DNA of 56,998 bases from an uncultured Methylococcaceae bacterium (GCA_903945375.1 CAJAVP010000030.1:1-56998), one strand, 5' to 3'. Positions 27,985 to 37,928 are shown, counted from the stretch's first letter. The notes: a model not told the origin generated them from the letters alone. Numbers and translations: made by a program.

Positions 27985-28962
27985 CTAAGCCCTGTCAACC
28001 GGAAACGCCAGTACATCCCTAATAGATGAACGACCTGACACCAACATTAGCAGCCGATCAATGCCAATCGCAACACCAGAACAATCCGGCAAACCCGCAG
28101 ACAAGGCCGCAAGTAGCCGCTCATCTTTAACCGATGCGGGCAAGCTACGCTGTTGGCGCTGATGAGCTTCCTTATTAAATCGCCATTCTTGCTCGGTCAC
28201 ATCCGTCAATTCATAATACCCATTACCCAATTCAACCCCCTCTAAAAACAACTCGACACGTTCGACAACCCGCGAATCCTTGCTATGAGTCCGTGCCAAA
28301 GAAGACTGACAAGCGGGAAAGTTATACACCAAACACAATGCCTGCCGCCCCAAATGTGGCTGCACTTGATGACTAAAAATAAAATCTAACCACAAAGCTT
28401 GGTCATTACCGCAAAGCGAAATCGCCTCCGGTAGCGCATTCGCCAGAGCATAAGCACAATAATCCACATAAGAAAAAACGAGCGGATCTAACCCCGTATA
28501 GTGTTTAAAAACAGCCTGATAACTAACGCGCTGGGTTGCTTGCAGCGCGTGTTCAGTAAACAGCAATGCAAATAACGCCGTTATTTCGTCCATCAAATCG
28601 GCTAAATCAAACCCGGGGCGATACCATTCCAGCATGGTAAATTCAGGATTATGAAAACGTCCGACTTCACCATTTCTAAAGGCTTTGCAAATCTGGAAAA
28701 TTGCCCCACTGCCCGATGCCAACAAACGCTTCATTGCAAACTCTGGCGATGTTTGTAAAAACAGGGGTTGTTTGATGGGCGGCAAACGATACACCGTAGA
28801 AAAAAAATCCAATTGCGGATCCGTGCCGCTGGCTTGACTTAACAAAGGGGTTTCAACTTCAAGCACATCCCGTTCGAAAAAAAAAGTCCGGATTGCTTGC
28901 AGCATTTGCGCCCTCAAGCGCAAAAGCTGAAAATCACAGCAAGCCTGCCAAGCAATAGTCAC
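27985..28962 (-). CDS. epmA: EF-P--(R)-beta-lysine ligase
   Basis: EpmA (GenX/PoxA) is a truncated lysyl-tRNA-synthetase-like enzyme that attaches (R)-beta-lysine to EF-P. It has class II catalytic motifs (VLEVETPLLSQASGTDPQL, GRFHNPEFTMLEWY, GVAIGIDRLLML) but no anticodon-binding domain, and its 325 residues match the family. It starts at GTG 28962, sharing one base with the efp stop, so it is co-translated with its substrate. EpmB, which makes beta-lysine, is not in the window. Confidence 0.97.
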   Translation of the reverse strand: MTIAWQACCDFQLLRLRAQMLQAIRTFFFERDVLEVETPLLSQASGTDPQLDFFSTVYRLPPIKQPLFLQTSPEFAMKRLLASGSGAIFQICKAFRNGEVGRFHNPEFTMLEWYRPGFDLADLMDEITALFALLFTEHALQATQRVSYQAVFKHYTGLDPLVFSYVDYCAYALANALPEAISLCGNDQALWLDFIFSHQVQPHLGRQALCLVYNFPACQSSLARTHSKDSRVVERVELFLEGVELGNGYYELTDVTEQEWRFNKEAHQRQQRSLPASVKDERLLAALSAGLPDCSGVAIGIDRLLMLVSGRSSIRDVLAFPVDRA

Positions 28963-29531
28963 TATTCTTTAACGCGAGAAATATACTCACCGGTACGGGT
29001 ATCGACTTTAATCAACTCCCCTTGCTGTACAAATAATGGGACGCGCACTACCGCACCAGTATCCAATTTGGCGGGCTTTCCGCCGCCACCTGAAGTATCG
29101 CCACGCACACCCGGATCGGTTTCAACAATACTCAGCTCGACAAAATTAGCCGGAGTTACTGCAAGTGGCACATCATTCCATAAAGTCACAGTACAAAAAT
29201 CTTGGTCTTTCAACCATAAACTGGCATCACCGACAATTTTAGAATCTGCTTGATACTGCTCGAAAGTGTCTTGCACCATAAAATGACGGTATTCGCCATC
29301 GTTATAGAGATACTGCATTTCGACGTCCACGACATCCGCGCCTTCCAAGGTATCACCTGACTTAAAGGTTCGCTCAATCACGCGACCGGTTTTTAAGTTT
29401 CTAATTTTGACACGGTTAAACGCTTGTCCCTTACCTGGCTTAACAAATTCATTTTCAATGATCGCACACGGATCATTATCTAACATAATTTTTAAACCCG
29501 CTTTAAATTCATTAGTGCTAAAAATAGCCAT
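28962..29531 (-). CDS. efp: Elongation factor P
   Basis: EF-P rescues ribosomes stalled at consecutive prolines. Starting at ATG 29531, with GAGGA six bases upstream, the protein begins [15 protein letters not shown] and has the modified Lys at position 34 in VKPGKGQAF, matching the EpmA type. A longer reading from 29543 would shift that numbering. The KOW and two OB-like domains are complete in 189 residues. It is the first gene of an efp-epmA unit. Confidence 0.98.
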   Translation of the reverse strand: MAIFSTNEFKAGLKIMLDNDPCAIIENEFVKPGKGQAFNRVKIRNLKTGRVIERTFKSGDTLEGADVVDVEMQYLYNDGEYRHFMVQDTFEQYQADSKIVGDASLWLKDQDFCTVTLWNDVPLAVTPANFVELSIVETDPGVRGDTSGGGGKPAKLDTGAVVRVPLFVQQGELIKVDTRTGEYISRVKE

Positions 29532-29569
29532 TTTATTCCTCAAGATGACGCAATGATTAAAAGTCAGGC

Positions 29570-29575
29570 ATTATA
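29570..29575 (-). promoter_or_regulatory. Candidate -10 element for efp
   Basis: On the minus strand TATAAT reads perfectly about 40 bases before the efp ATG. The -35 region is poor (TTTCTA at 17-bp spacing), so this is a tentative assignment. Confidence 0.4.
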
Positions 29576-29694
29576 AAGGACGCAACAAACGATAGAAAAC
29601 TTAAAAATGCGTAACCGGAGCATTTATAAATGTTTGCATAACACTAAGCCATGTACTGCAACTCAACATCACGTACAAAATAAAGAAGTAGGCG

Positions 29695-30714
29695 TTAGCT
29701 TTTTAAGCGGCTCACAATTTGACTAACTAATTCCGTACCGCTGTAAATTAACCCGCTATAAACCTGAACTAAACTTGCTCCTGCGGCTATTTTTTCTTGA
29801 GCATCTTCGGCACTCATAATGCCGCCCGCTGCAATAATAGGCACTTTACCATTTAACTCAGCCGCTAAACCACGCACGATAGAAGTCGCCTGCACTTTAA
29901 CCGGCTCGCCGCTTAAGCCACCCATTTCACTGGCATACGGATGACCTGCGATGTTATCTCTGGCAATGGTGGTATTGGTCGCGATGACCCCATCAATGCC
30001 AAACTCGATCAACAACTTAGCAATATGGAGCAACTCTTCATCGGTAAGATCAGGAGCAATTTTTAAAACCAACGGCACATACTTGCCGTGTTCCTGATGA
30101 AGTTGAGTATGGACGTGTTTTAAGCTATCTAGCAGGTTTTTTATATCATCACCTTGCTGCAATTGCCGAAGATTTTGTGTATTGGGTGAGGAGATATTGA
30201 GCGTTATGTAGCTCGCAAAGGGATAGGCTTTTTGCATACCCAACACATAATCTTTGCTGGCCTCAGCAATGGGGGTATCGAAATTTTTGCCGATATTAAT
30301 GCCGATAATGCAGGGACTACGGCTTCGTGCCACTTGGGCTAATAAATGTTCGATACCCTTATTATTAAAGCCCATACGGTTAATGACCGCGTTATATTCT
30401 GGCAATCTGAATAATCGCGGCTTTGGATTACCGGGCTGGGGTCGCGGCGTAATCGTGCCAAGTTCAATAAAGCCAAAGCCAATCTCCGCTAAGGCATCGA
30501 TATAGTCGCCATTTTTGTCCATACCAGCCGCCAAACCAACTGGGTTTTTAAAACTCAATCCCATGACATCAACCGGACAATCCATAACTTTCGAGTTTAC
30601 TAAACGCGCTAATCCGCTGCGATGGGCTAAATTTAACAACTTTAAAGTCACTTCATGGGCGGTTTCTGGCTCTAATGAAAACAACAAAGGCCTTAACATG
30701 GGGTAAAGATTCAT
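29695..30714 (-). CDS. pyrD: Dihydroorotate dehydrogenase (quinone), class 2
   Basis: PyrD oxidises dihydroorotate to orotate at the inner membrane, passing electrons to quinone. The N-terminal amphipathic extension typical of class 2 enzymes is present (MNLYPMLRPLLFSLEPETAH), followed by GLAAGMDKNGDYI, the active-site Ser region in NISSPNTQNLR and FMN phosphate site AAGGIMSAEDA. The length of 339 fits. It is followed on the minus strand by nothing until efp, 163 bp away. Confidence 0.97.
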   Translation of the reverse strand: MNLYPMLRPLLFSLEPETAHEVTLKLLNLAHRSGLARLVNSKVMDCPVDVMGLSFKNPVGLAAGMDKNGDYIDALAEIGFGFIELGTITPRPQPGNPKPRLFRLPEYNAVINRMGFNNKGIEHLLAQVARSRSPCIIGINIGKNFDTPIAEASKDYVLGMQKAYPFASYITLNISSPNTQNLRQLQQGDDIKNLLDSLKHVHTQLHQEHGKYVPLVLKIAPDLTDEELLHIAKLLIEFGIDGVIATNTTIARDNIAGHPYASEMGGLSGEPVKVQATSIVRGLAAELNGKVPIIAAGGIMSAEDAQEKIAAGASLVQVYSGLIYSGTELVSQIVSRLKS

Positions 30715-30738
30715 ACGAATTTCCTCGGGTTAGCGGTA

Positions 30739-31839
30739 TTAATGGGGACTAGACAATTGGTAAGGTTTGGGATCAATTTTTGGGGGGCGTTTTAAAAGGA
30801 TATCCACTAGCAATTCAGCAGATGCCGGCCCCATCACGAGACCATTACGAAAATGTCCTGCGTTAATGCTTAAGTTACTAATTTCTGGATGACAATCAAT
30901 ATATGGAATACCTTGTTGAGTCCCTGGTCTTAAACCTGCCCAATGTTTAATTAACGGATATTGAGCCAGAGCGGGTAACAGTTCTAATGCGAAAGCACTC
31001 AATTGCGCCTTGGCAGTCGGTGTGGTGGTTTTATTAAAAGCATCCTGTTCAACCGTGCTTCCGACGAGAATTTTTCCGTCTTTACGCGGAATTAAATAGC
31101 GATCGCCGTCTAACACCATCATGTTTAAAAAGCCCGGTTCAGCATCAAACAAGACCATTTGTCCTTTTATCGGACTAATATCCGGTGCCGGTGTCTCTAA
31201 ACGAGGTAAAAATTGCGCCAATAAGCCCGCCGTCCACGCACCACTTGCGACAATGACTTGACTAACCGGATACGTTTGTTGAGTAGAACACAGGTGCGTA
31301 ATTCGTTGGTTGTCAATTTTAAAAGCGGTTAATTCACACTGCTCTACAATTTGAACCTGTTTGTTGAGTAAATCTTGCGTCAAGGATTTAATCAAGCGTG
31401 GATTGCGGGCTTGAGCAATATCCGGCAGCCACAAGGGATTTAGGGCTTGGGTATGCAAACCATCAAGCCGCTCGGATTCTGCACTTGCAAAAGTAATACG
31501 GTTACTTTGACACCAGTGTATCGCCGCGTCGATATCTGGATTTTGGGTCATGAGCATTCCGCAAGGCAGCCATTCGGGATCAATACCCGTGTCGACGTGT
31601 AACGCCTCAGCCAATTTGGGATACAACTTTAGGCTTTGCAACGCTAAACGGGTAATCGCCTCCGCCTGCCGCCACGGATATAAAGGCAATAAAATGCCGC
31701 CACCCGCCCAAGAGGACTCTTGCCCAACTTGGTTTTTTTCAATAATCATCACGCTAGCGCCGGCGTTAATAAACTCACGGGCAGTCAACATGCCAATAAC
31801 ACCGCCGCCGATAATAGTCATGTCAGGAATAGATTTCAT
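30739..31839 (-). CDS. thiO: Glycine oxidase ThiO
   Basis: ThiO is an FAD-dependent oxidase that turns glycine into iminoacetate (dehydroglycine) for the thiazole ring of thiamine. The Rossmann GGGVIGMLTAREF near the N terminus, SSWAGGGILLPLYPWR and the C-terminal HFRNGLVMGPASAELL are typical of the family. ATG 31839 is preferred over a TTG at 31851. ThiG and ThiS are not adjacent and no TPP riboswitch is visible upstream. A D-amino-acid oxidase role cannot be excluded. Confidence 0.9.
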   Translation of the reverse strand: MKSIPDMTIIGGGVIGMLTAREFINAGASVMIIEKNQVGQESSWAGGGILLPLYPWRQAEAITRLALQSLKLYPKLAEALHVDTGIDPEWLPCGMLMTQNPDIDAAIHWCQSNRITFASAESERLDGLHTQALNPLWLPDIAQARNPRLIKSLTQDLLNKQVQIVEQCELTAFKIDNQRITHLCSTQQTYPVSQVIVASGAWTAGLLAQFLPRLETPAPDISPIKGQMVLFDAEPGFLNMMVLDGDRYLIPRKDGKILVGSTVEQDAFNKTTTPTAKAQLSAFALELLPALAQYPLIKHWAGLRPGTQQGIPYIDCHPEISNLSINAGHFRNGLVMGPASAELLVDILLKRPPKIDPKPYQLSSPH

Positions 31840-32119
31840 TGCGTCATTCAAGGTAGCTAAAAGTTGAGTAAATTATAACGTGCCTGCGGGATTGCCTTCG
31901 CTCTAATTTTGCAGCAACACTGCCAATTACGATCAAATACCCATATAAATCAAGGTATTTATCCCAATGAGAGTGGATAAAGAACGTATCAACCGCCTTA
32001 CACCAAGCCCGAGTGGTTAACTGTTGTTTTATACTAACAAATGAGAAAAACCAGCCCAGTTTTCGCTTTAGTTGTTGATATAAAAGAAGTATTTTATTAT
32101 TTTTAAAATCGATTAAAAC
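31840..32119. other. Gene-free divergent intergenic stretch
   Basis: Part of the roughly 380-bp gap between thiO and the divergent barrel gene. A minus-strand frame exists but has no family similarity and would run through the barrel-gene promoter, so I do not call it. Confidence 0.45.
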
Positions 32120-32148
32120 TTGTAGCAATCTATTTTTGCTGCTATTAT
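32120..32148 (+). promoter_or_regulatory. Candidate sigma-70 promoter for the outer-membrane barrel gene
   Basis: TTGTAG at 32120-32125 and TATTAT at 32143-32148 are separated by exactly 17 bp, about 70 bases before the start codon. GAGGG at 32206-32210 is the ribosome site. Confidence 0.5.
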
Positions 32149-32217
32149 GCCCCCCGTAAGACACGCTTTGTTGTATAAAAGCAAAAACTAAAACAATAAC
32201 CTGATGAGGGTAAATCG

Positions 32218-33147
32218 ATGATGAATAAAAGTAAATTAGTCTTAGGTTTGGCTACAGCGTCATTAGCCATAGCTGTCGCCACACTTGCTCCACAAGCACA
32301 AGCGCATCAAAAAGCAAAAAAACATACGCATAAACACCATCATGCGATGTCAACAACCACTTACAGCAGCTCGTCTACTGAGCGTATGGCTGAAGCCGCT
32401 AATAACAAAGTTGAAGCATTGGAAGCTCAAGTACAAGCCATGCAATATGAATTGCAAGCCTTAAGATCCGAAGCACGTCGCCCTGTGACTACCGCTGATT
32501 CGATGAAAGTTCAAGAATTAGATCAGTGGATGGCTTCTATGAAATCTGAGCCAAGCCGTAAATCTGGCAGCAAAGATAACATGGTTTTCTTCCGTGGTGG
32601 TTATGCGCATGCGGATAGCTTAAGAGGCGGTACATTAGATCCTACAGCAGCTGGCGGCAATGCTGGTGGTGTATTGAATGGTGCAATAGGCAGTCAAGAT
32701 GCTTGGTACTTCGGTGCTGGTTTTGATTGGAGCTTAGATGACAGCTTGTTTGGCATGATGAGCGGCACTGAAGTACTTGCTGAATTGATGTTTGATTACA
32801 AAGAATTGGGTGATAGAAAACCAAATGGACTCCCTGGCGTTAACACTCAAACAGCCACTGTTAACCAATTGACTTTAGCCGCTTCACCAAAAATAAAATT
32901 GTTCAAAGGTCAAGCTTTCCGTCCTTGGTTAATCCCAGTTGGATTTGAACTGAGCGTTGTCAGCCCTCCATCTGATGCGATTACCGTATTGAACCCAGGC
33001 TTGCAATTCGGCTTAGGTGCGGACTACAAAATTTGGAAAAACCTGTACGTGGGTGCAGACGCACGTTACCACTATGCGCCTGACAATATTGATGGCGTAA
33101 ACACCAACGGCGTAACAGCTGGTGGTTATTTAGGTATTGGCTTCTAA
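32218..33147 (+). CDS. His-rich outer-membrane beta-barrel protein
   Basis: The 309-residue protein has a signal peptide ending PQAQA, then a His/Lys-rich mature N terminus (HQKAKKHTHKHHH) that could bind metal. A short coiled coil follows (NNKVEALEAQVQAMQYELQA), then repeated amphipathic strands ending in Phe (GGYLGIGF), the signature of a BAM-inserted barrel. The N-terminal coiled coil suggests a trimer or peptidoglycan contact. I do not recognise a named family. It is monocistronic: promoter upstream, strong terminator downstream. ATG 32218 is seven bases from GAGGG; ATG 32221 is also possible. Confidence 0.8.
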   Translation: MMNKSKLVLGLATASLAIAVATLAPQAQAHQKAKKHTHKHHHAMSTTTYSSSSTERMAEAANNKVEALEAQVQAMQYELQALRSEARRPVTTADSMKVQELDQWMASMKSEPSRKSGSKDNMVFFRGGYAHADSLRGGTLDPTAAGGNAGGVLNGAIGSQDAWYFGAGFDWSLDDSLFGMMSGTEVLAELMFDYKELGDRKPNGLPGVNTQTATVNQLTLAASPKIKLFKGQAFRPWLIPVGFELSVVSPPSDAITVLNPGLQFGLGADYKIWKNLYVGADARYHYAPDNIDGVNTNGVTAGGYLGIGF

Positions 33148-33172
33148 GTTTAATAACTTAAATCCCAAAACT

Positions 33173-33210
33173 AAAAAGGGTGGAGGACTTAAATCCTCCA
33201 CCCTTTTTTT
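33173..33210. terminator. Strong bidirectional intrinsic terminator
   Basis: AAAGGGTGGAGGA and TCCTCCACCCTT form a 12-13 bp GC-rich stem around CTTAAA, followed by a run of T. On the minus strand it is followed by TTTTTAG, so it can also end the convergent amiC transcript. Confidence 0.92.
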
Positions 33211-33264
33211 GTGTCCGTGCTCAATATTGAGCGTCTACTCCAGAGTCATTCACGGAGAAGCTAA

Positions 33265-34560
33265 CTACAACGCTGCTAAGCGACTCTCCGTCTGCGTTGA
33301 TTTTTTGAAGTAATGATGCACGCCGTTAAAAATCGCACTGGCCATTTTAGCTTGATAAGTCACACTGGTCAGATTTTGCTCTTCTAAGGGGTTGGAAATA
33401 AAAGCCGTCTCAACCAAAATAGACGGAATATCAGGTGATTTTAAGACAATGAAACCGGCTTTTTGCACAGAATCTTTATGCAACACACTGATATTTTGAA
33501 AGTTTTTTAGCACACTTTTAGCGACATCATTACTAGATTGTTGTGTTGCAGTTTGTGATAAATCCAATAATACTGACGCTAACACATCTTCTTTATCATG
33601 CAGACTGACACCGCCCACTTCAGAGGCATTTTCACTATCCGCTAACCAATGCGCAGCTTCACTGGATGCACCACGAGTAGATAGCGTATAAACCGAGGCA
33701 CCTCGTACCGAAGCATCTTTAAACGCATCGGCGTGTATGGAAATAAATAGGTCTGCTTTGGCAGCTCGCGCTAATTGCATTCGCTTTCTAAGATCAATGT
33801 AATAATCGCCTTTGCGTATCATAATGGCTTTCATATTGGGTTGCTCATTGATCAATGCCGCTAATTTCTTGGCAATCGCATAAGTCACCACCTTTTCTTC
33901 AGTACCTTGCGGACCATGCGCTCCGGGATCATCGCCGCCATGTCCAGCATCAAGGGCGATCACAAACGTTTTGTCTTTCGTCTCTCTAGCCAATTGCCCT
34001 GAACGCTTACGTGTATCCGCTTCTGCCACCGGCATCAGACCCTTACTGGTAGTTTTTTCTAGCGTCTCTTGACGTGGCTTTTGAACAGCAACAATTTCTT
34101 TTGGTACAACTGGTGATTTGGTTTTGATTTCAGGCGCAATATCAGCCGCTGCAAACGATAAGGTTTTATGAACTAAATCAACAATCAGATGCTGGCCATC
34201 TTTATTATTTGTACTTAAAAAAAACGTTTCTGGACTGATTTTCTTTTTTAAATCGACCACAACCCGTAAATCAGTGGCGTTTTTAGTCGCGGATCTCACT
34301 CTTGCAAATAAGGGATGAATAGACGATGGTTGCGTTAAGCCATGCGCCAGCTTGGCGTTTTTGATGTCAATAACCAAACGAGAAGGATTGGCTAACACAA
34401 AAACCCTATGTTTGGGTGAAGCAGTTACAGTGAAGGCGATACGTGATTTTTGCGCTGCACTGCCAAAACTTAATGAATTAACATTAACCGTACCTGCATA
34501 ACACGCAACAGAAAAAAGCTGTAATCCAAGGATAAACAGAATTTTGTGATAATTTCTCAT
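33265..34560 (-). CDS. amiC: N-acetylmuramoyl-L-alanine amidase (AmiC-like)
   Basis: This periplasmic zinc amidase cleaves the bond between MurNAc and the stem peptide during cell separation. From ATG 34560 it has a signal peptide, an AMIN domain (about 25-130) for septal targeting, a linker, and an Amidase_3 domain with ALDAGHGGDDPGA, the Glu in EEKVVTY, the His in ISIHADAF and VETAFISNP. Length 431. It is the last gene after tsaE and nnrDE, an order common in gammaproteobacteria, where mutL often follows; mutL is absent. Confidence 0.94.
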   Translation of the reverse strand: MRNYHKILFILGLQLFSVACYAGTVNVNSLSFGSAAQKSRIAFTVTASPKHRVFVLANPSRLVIDIKNAKLAHGLTQPSSIHPLFARVRSATKNATDLRVVVDLKKKISPETFFLSTNNKDGQHLIVDLVHKTLSFAAADIAPEIKTKSPVVPKEIVAVQKPRQETLEKTTSKGLMPVAEADTRKRSGQLARETKDKTFVIALDAGHGGDDPGAHGPQGTEEKVVTYAIAKKLAALINEQPNMKAIMIRKGDYYIDLRKRMQLARAAKADLFISIHADAFKDASVRGASVYTLSTRGASSEAAHWLADSENASEVGGVSLHDKEDVLASVLLDLSQTATQQSSNDVAKSVLKNFQNISVLHKDSVQKAGFIVLKSPDIPSILVETAFISNPLEEQNLTSVTYQAKMASAIFNGVHHYFKKSTQTESRLAAL

Positions 34561-34624
34561 GGCGGACAAGGTAAAAAGTTATAATTTGCTTGAGATTATA
34601 ACAGTAGGTCTTTGTTTTTTTACA

Positions 34625-35062
34625 CTAGAATTTAGTTAATTTAGCAAGATCAAGACCACGACAACTCAAGCGCCTACCCATACCCTCAAGACTTAACTCA
34701 AGCGTAATATCAGGCTCTACTAAGTAGCCCTTGCCCTTGTCGGGCCACTCCACAAAACAAACGCCCTCCTGACTTAAATAATCTCTGATACCAATCCATT
34801 CTAATTCCTCAGGATCGTTAATACGATACAAATCAAAATGGCAAATTTTGCGCTCCCCAAGTGCATACTCTTCGACTAAGGTATAGGTGGGACTTTTAAC
34901 TGTCCCCAAAAAACCGCCAGCCCTTAGATAGCCTCTAACAAGTGTTGTCTTGCCGACCCCTAAATTGCCACACAAAAAAACCAAGGCACGCGCAGGTATC
35001 AGTGTCCATAATTGCACGCCTAACTGTTCTGTCGCTTGGGTATCGGGCAAAAAAATTGTCAT
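34625..35062 (-). CDS. tsaE: tRNA threonylcarbamoyladenosine biosynthesis ATPase TsaE
   Basis: TsaE is the small ATPase that resets the TsaB-TsaD complex making t6A at position 37 of ANN-decoding tRNAs. Walker A GNLGVGKTTLVRGYL and the family motif SPTYTLVEEY, then HFDLYRINDPEELE are present in 145 residues. It lies six bp past the nnrDE stop. Confidence 0.97.
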   Translation of the reverse strand: MTIFLPDTQATEQLGVQLWTLIPARALVFLCGNLGVGKTTLVRGYLRAGGFLGTVKSPTYTLVEEYALGERKICHFDLYRINDPEELEWIGIRDYLSQEGVCFVEWPDKGKGYLVEPDITLELSLEGMGRRLSCRGLDLAKLTKF

Positions 35063-35068
35063 ATCGAC

Positions 35069-36529
35069 TCAGCTATTTAAAAGCGTTCTTAAATACGGCA
35101 TCAAATCACGCGCTAATAAGCCGCGCTCACCGCTGGCTTGTGCGGCGTGATCTGCCGCTAAACCGTGCAGATAAGTCCCTTGTTCAGCGGCCTCCTGCGG
35201 ATAATACCCCTGTGCTAATAACCCGCCAATGACGCCAGCTAACACATCGCCCATACCGCCGCTTGCCATCCCCGGATTACCGGTTGTTGAAACAGCGATT
35301 AGGTTATTTGAGGCAATCAGCGTTCCCGAGCCTTTTAAAACAATTGTGCCCTGATATTTCGTCTGTAAACTAAGCACGGCGGCGAATCGATCTTGCTGAA
35401 TGGCGGCACTTGAACAGGCCAATAAGCGTGCTGCCTCGCCCGGATGCGGCGTTAAAATCCAGTTAGAGTTAGTCGCCGGCGATTGCGCCAGAAGGTTTAG
35501 AGCATCCGCATCCATCACAATCGGTTGTTGCGCGGCTATTGCCGCATGGAATAAGCTTTTTGCCCACTCGCACTGCCCCAGCCCAGGCCCTAATACCAAC
35601 ACCGTGGCTTTTTCCAGCAGAGGGTTAAACTGCGCCACCGTGCGAATGCCGTGACACATTAATTCCGGTCTATCGAAATTTAATACCGAGGCATGTTCGG
35701 GATGTGTTGCAAGACTGACCAAACCGGCACCGACGCGTAACGCGGCTTCGCCGGCTAATTTAACCGCCCCCGAATAACCCAAAGCCCCGCCAACAACCAA
35801 AACATGACCATAATTACCTTTGTGTGCCGATCGTCGTCGTTTAGGCATGTTTTTTTTGCTGACTCGATGAGCAGAAGGCGATACATCAAAGAACACTGAT
35901 TCAGGTACAGCTAAACCATCAAAACAAATTTCGCCACAATAATCGACCGCTTGCCCTGAAAACAAGCCTTGCTTTAATCCAATAAAAGTCAGTGTTATAT
36001 CCGCTTGCACCGCACAGCCTAGACAATGCCCCGTGTCCGCCGATAATCCTGAGGGAATATCTATCGCCAACTTCCCTCCAACACTGGCATTCATGGCTTT
36101 AATCGCAGCCAAATATTCACCGGTAACCGGTCTATCCAAACCCGTCCCTAATAGCGCATCGACAATGACATCGGCTTCGATAGCTTGATCGGGCAAAGAC
36201 AACATATTGCTATTGCTTGATTGATACTGCTCAAAGGCGAGTCTCGCATCGCCTTTAAGTTTAGCCGGATCGGCACTAAAAACCTGAACCTGAAAACCTG
36301 CCAATTGCGCCAGTTTTGCAACAATATAGCCATCGCCCGCGTTATTACCAGAACCACAAATTACCGCCAGCGATTTTGCCAAAGGCCAATGCGTTGTTAG
36401 GCAATTAAAAGCCGCCTGGCCCGCTCGCGTCATTAGTTCAAAACCTGAAATACCGTGTTTTTGAATCGCGCTTTGTTCCAGTGCGCGGATATCAGTGGTT
36501 CGATACAGGGTTTGTGGTAATGGCGACAT
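35069..36529 (-). CDS. nnrDE: Bifunctional NAD(P)HX epimerase/dehydratase
   Basis: This fused enzyme repairs hydrated NAD(P)H: the N-terminal YjeF_N epimerase interconverts S and R forms, and the C-terminal ribokinase-like domain dehydrates the S form with ADP or ATP. The epimerase shows CGSGNNAGDGYIVAKL and DALLGTGLDRPVTGEY; the dehydratase shows LTPHPGEAARLL and GMASGGMGDVLAGVIGGLL. ATG 36529 gives 486 residues; a frame to 36574 overlaps pmbA and lacks similarity. Often called nnr or yjeF. Confidence 0.95.
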   Translation of the reverse strand: MSPLPQTLYRTTDIRALEQSAIQKHGISGFELMTRAGQAAFNCLTTHWPLAKSLAVICGSGNNAGDGYIVAKLAQLAGFQVQVFSADPAKLKGDARLAFEQYQSSNSNMLSLPDQAIEADVIVDALLGTGLDRPVTGEYLAAIKAMNASVGGKLAIDIPSGLSADTGHCLGCAVQADITLTFIGLKQGLFSGQAVDYCGEICFDGLAVPESVFFDVSPSAHRVSKKNMPKRRRSAHKGNYGHVLVVGGALGYSGAVKLAGEAALRVGAGLVSLATHPEHASVLNFDRPELMCHGIRTVAQFNPLLEKATVLVLGPGLGQCEWAKSLFHAAIAAQQPIVMDADALNLLAQSPATNSNWILTPHPGEAARLLACSSAAIQQDRFAAVLSLQTKYQGTIVLKGSGTLIASNNLIAVSTTGNPGMASGGMGDVLAGVIGGLLAQGYYPQEAAEQGTYLHGLAADHAAQASGERGLLARDLMPYLRTLLNS

Positions 36530-36545
36530 AATTATTCCGTAACAT

Positions 36546-37928
36546 TTATTGCCCAGCCAAAGACATGCGTTCAATCAACAGAGAACCGGTACGCACATTA
36601 CCGCGATAATCAACATCATTGCCCACTGCAAGCAATTGTTTAAACATGGTTTTTAAATTGCCCGCGATAGTAATTTCTTCAACAGGATATTGAATCACAC
36701 CTTGCTCAACCCAAAACCCCGCCGCACCCCGAGAATAATCACCAGTAACCATATTAACGCCCTGCCCCATTAACTCAGTCACCAACAAACCGGTATTTAG
36801 CTGGCTTAACAATGCCGGAAAATCATGCTGACCTGATGAAATCGTCAAATTATGTACGCCACCGGCATTCCCTGTACTTTGCAAGCCTAATTTACGTGCC
36901 GAATAGGTGCTAAGAACATAAGCGTGCAAGATGCCATCTTTAACAATATCGCGTGTTCGAGTAGCGACCCCTTCACCATCGTAAGCGGCACTACCTAACG
37001 CGCCTGGCAAATAAGGTTGCTCATAAATATGGACAAATTCAGGAAAAATACGGGTATCCAACGCGTCCAACAGAAAAGAGGACTTTCGATATAAGTTGCC
37101 ACCACTAATCGCGCCGATCAATGAACCCAATAGGCTCGACGCAATTTCCGCACTAAATAACACCGGACACTGCCGTGTACTTAACGAACGCGCGTCTAAT
37201 CGGCGTAGCGTCCGCTCAGCGGCTTTGATACCGACCGCCTCAGCGGACTCCAAATGTGCCGCGTTTCTAGCGACCGTATACCAATAATCCCTTTGCATAC
37301 TATCGCCGCGCTGCGCTAACACCGAACAACTCAAAGAATGCCGTGTGGACTCATAGCCTTGCAAAAAACCCAAGGTATTGCCAAAAATACGAATACCTTG
37401 ATGGGTGTTAACCGTTGCGCCTTCTGAATTAGTAATCTCGCGATGGTATTCTCTGGCACTCGCCTCGCATTCGGTCGCCAAGGCTATGGCATTATCAGGG
37501 CTCAGTGACCAAGGATGATAGCGATCTAAATCAGGAAATTCTGTTTGTAACAAAGCACTATCGGGCAAACCTGCACACTCATCTTCGCTGGTATAACGCG
37601 CAATACTACATGCGGCACTGACCGTTTCTTTTATCGCATCATGGGATAAATCAGTCGTACTGGCGGAGCCTTTACGTTGACCAAAGTACACGGTAATACC
37701 TAAACCTTGATCGCAATGATGCTCGATGGTTTCTACTTCACCTAAACGCACCGAAACTGATAAGCCTTTTTCTTGACTTAAGCCCGCTTCGGCGGCACTA
37801 GCGCCTTGTTGTGTTGCTTCATCCAATAAAGTTTGGACAGTATTTTTTAAGCTGTTGATTTGTTCTTGATTTTGCACGGGAATTTCTTCTATTGATGAGT
37901 AAAAAACGGTAGGGACAGGCGGATTCAC
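36546..37928 (-). CDS. pmbA: Metalloprotease PmbA
   Basis: PmbA (TldE) partners with TldD as a zinc protease that processes ribosomally made peptides and acts on the antitoxin CcdA. The 460-residue protein has the TldD/PmbA fold with SVRLGEVETIEHHCDQGLGI, a C-terminal GGVHNLTISSG and MGQGVNMVTGDYSRGAAGF. The start is GTG 37928, sharing one base with the spoT stop. TldD is not in the window; PmbA itself lacks the HExxxH of TldD. Confidence 0.94.
   Translation of the reverse strand: MNPPVPTVFYSSIEEIPVQNQEQINSLKNTVQTLLDEATQQGASAAEAGLSQEKGLSVSVRLGEVETIEHHCDQGLGITVYFGQRKGSASTTDLSHDAIKETVSAACSIARYTSEDECAGLPDSALLQTEFPDLDRYHPWSLSPDNAIALATECEASAREYHREITNSEGATVNTHQGIRIFGNTLGFLQGYESTRHSLSCSVLAQRGDSMQRDYWYTVARNAAHLESAEAVGIKAAERTLRRLDARSLSTRQCPVLFSAEIASSLLGSLIGAISGGNLYRKSSFLLDALDTRIFPEFVHIYEQPYLPGALGSAAYDGEGVATRTRDIVKDGILHAYVLSTYSARKLGLQSTGNAGGVHNLTISSGQHDFPALLSQLNTGLLVTELMGQGVNMVTGDYSRGAAGFWVEQGVIQYPVEEITIAGNLKTMFKQLLAVGNDVDYRGNVRTGSLLIERMSLAGQ

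Noticed and set aside
31844-32164. Minus-strand frame of 106 codons upstream of thiO
   Set aside because: It has no family similarity, an odd composition, and covers the promoter of the divergent barrel gene.
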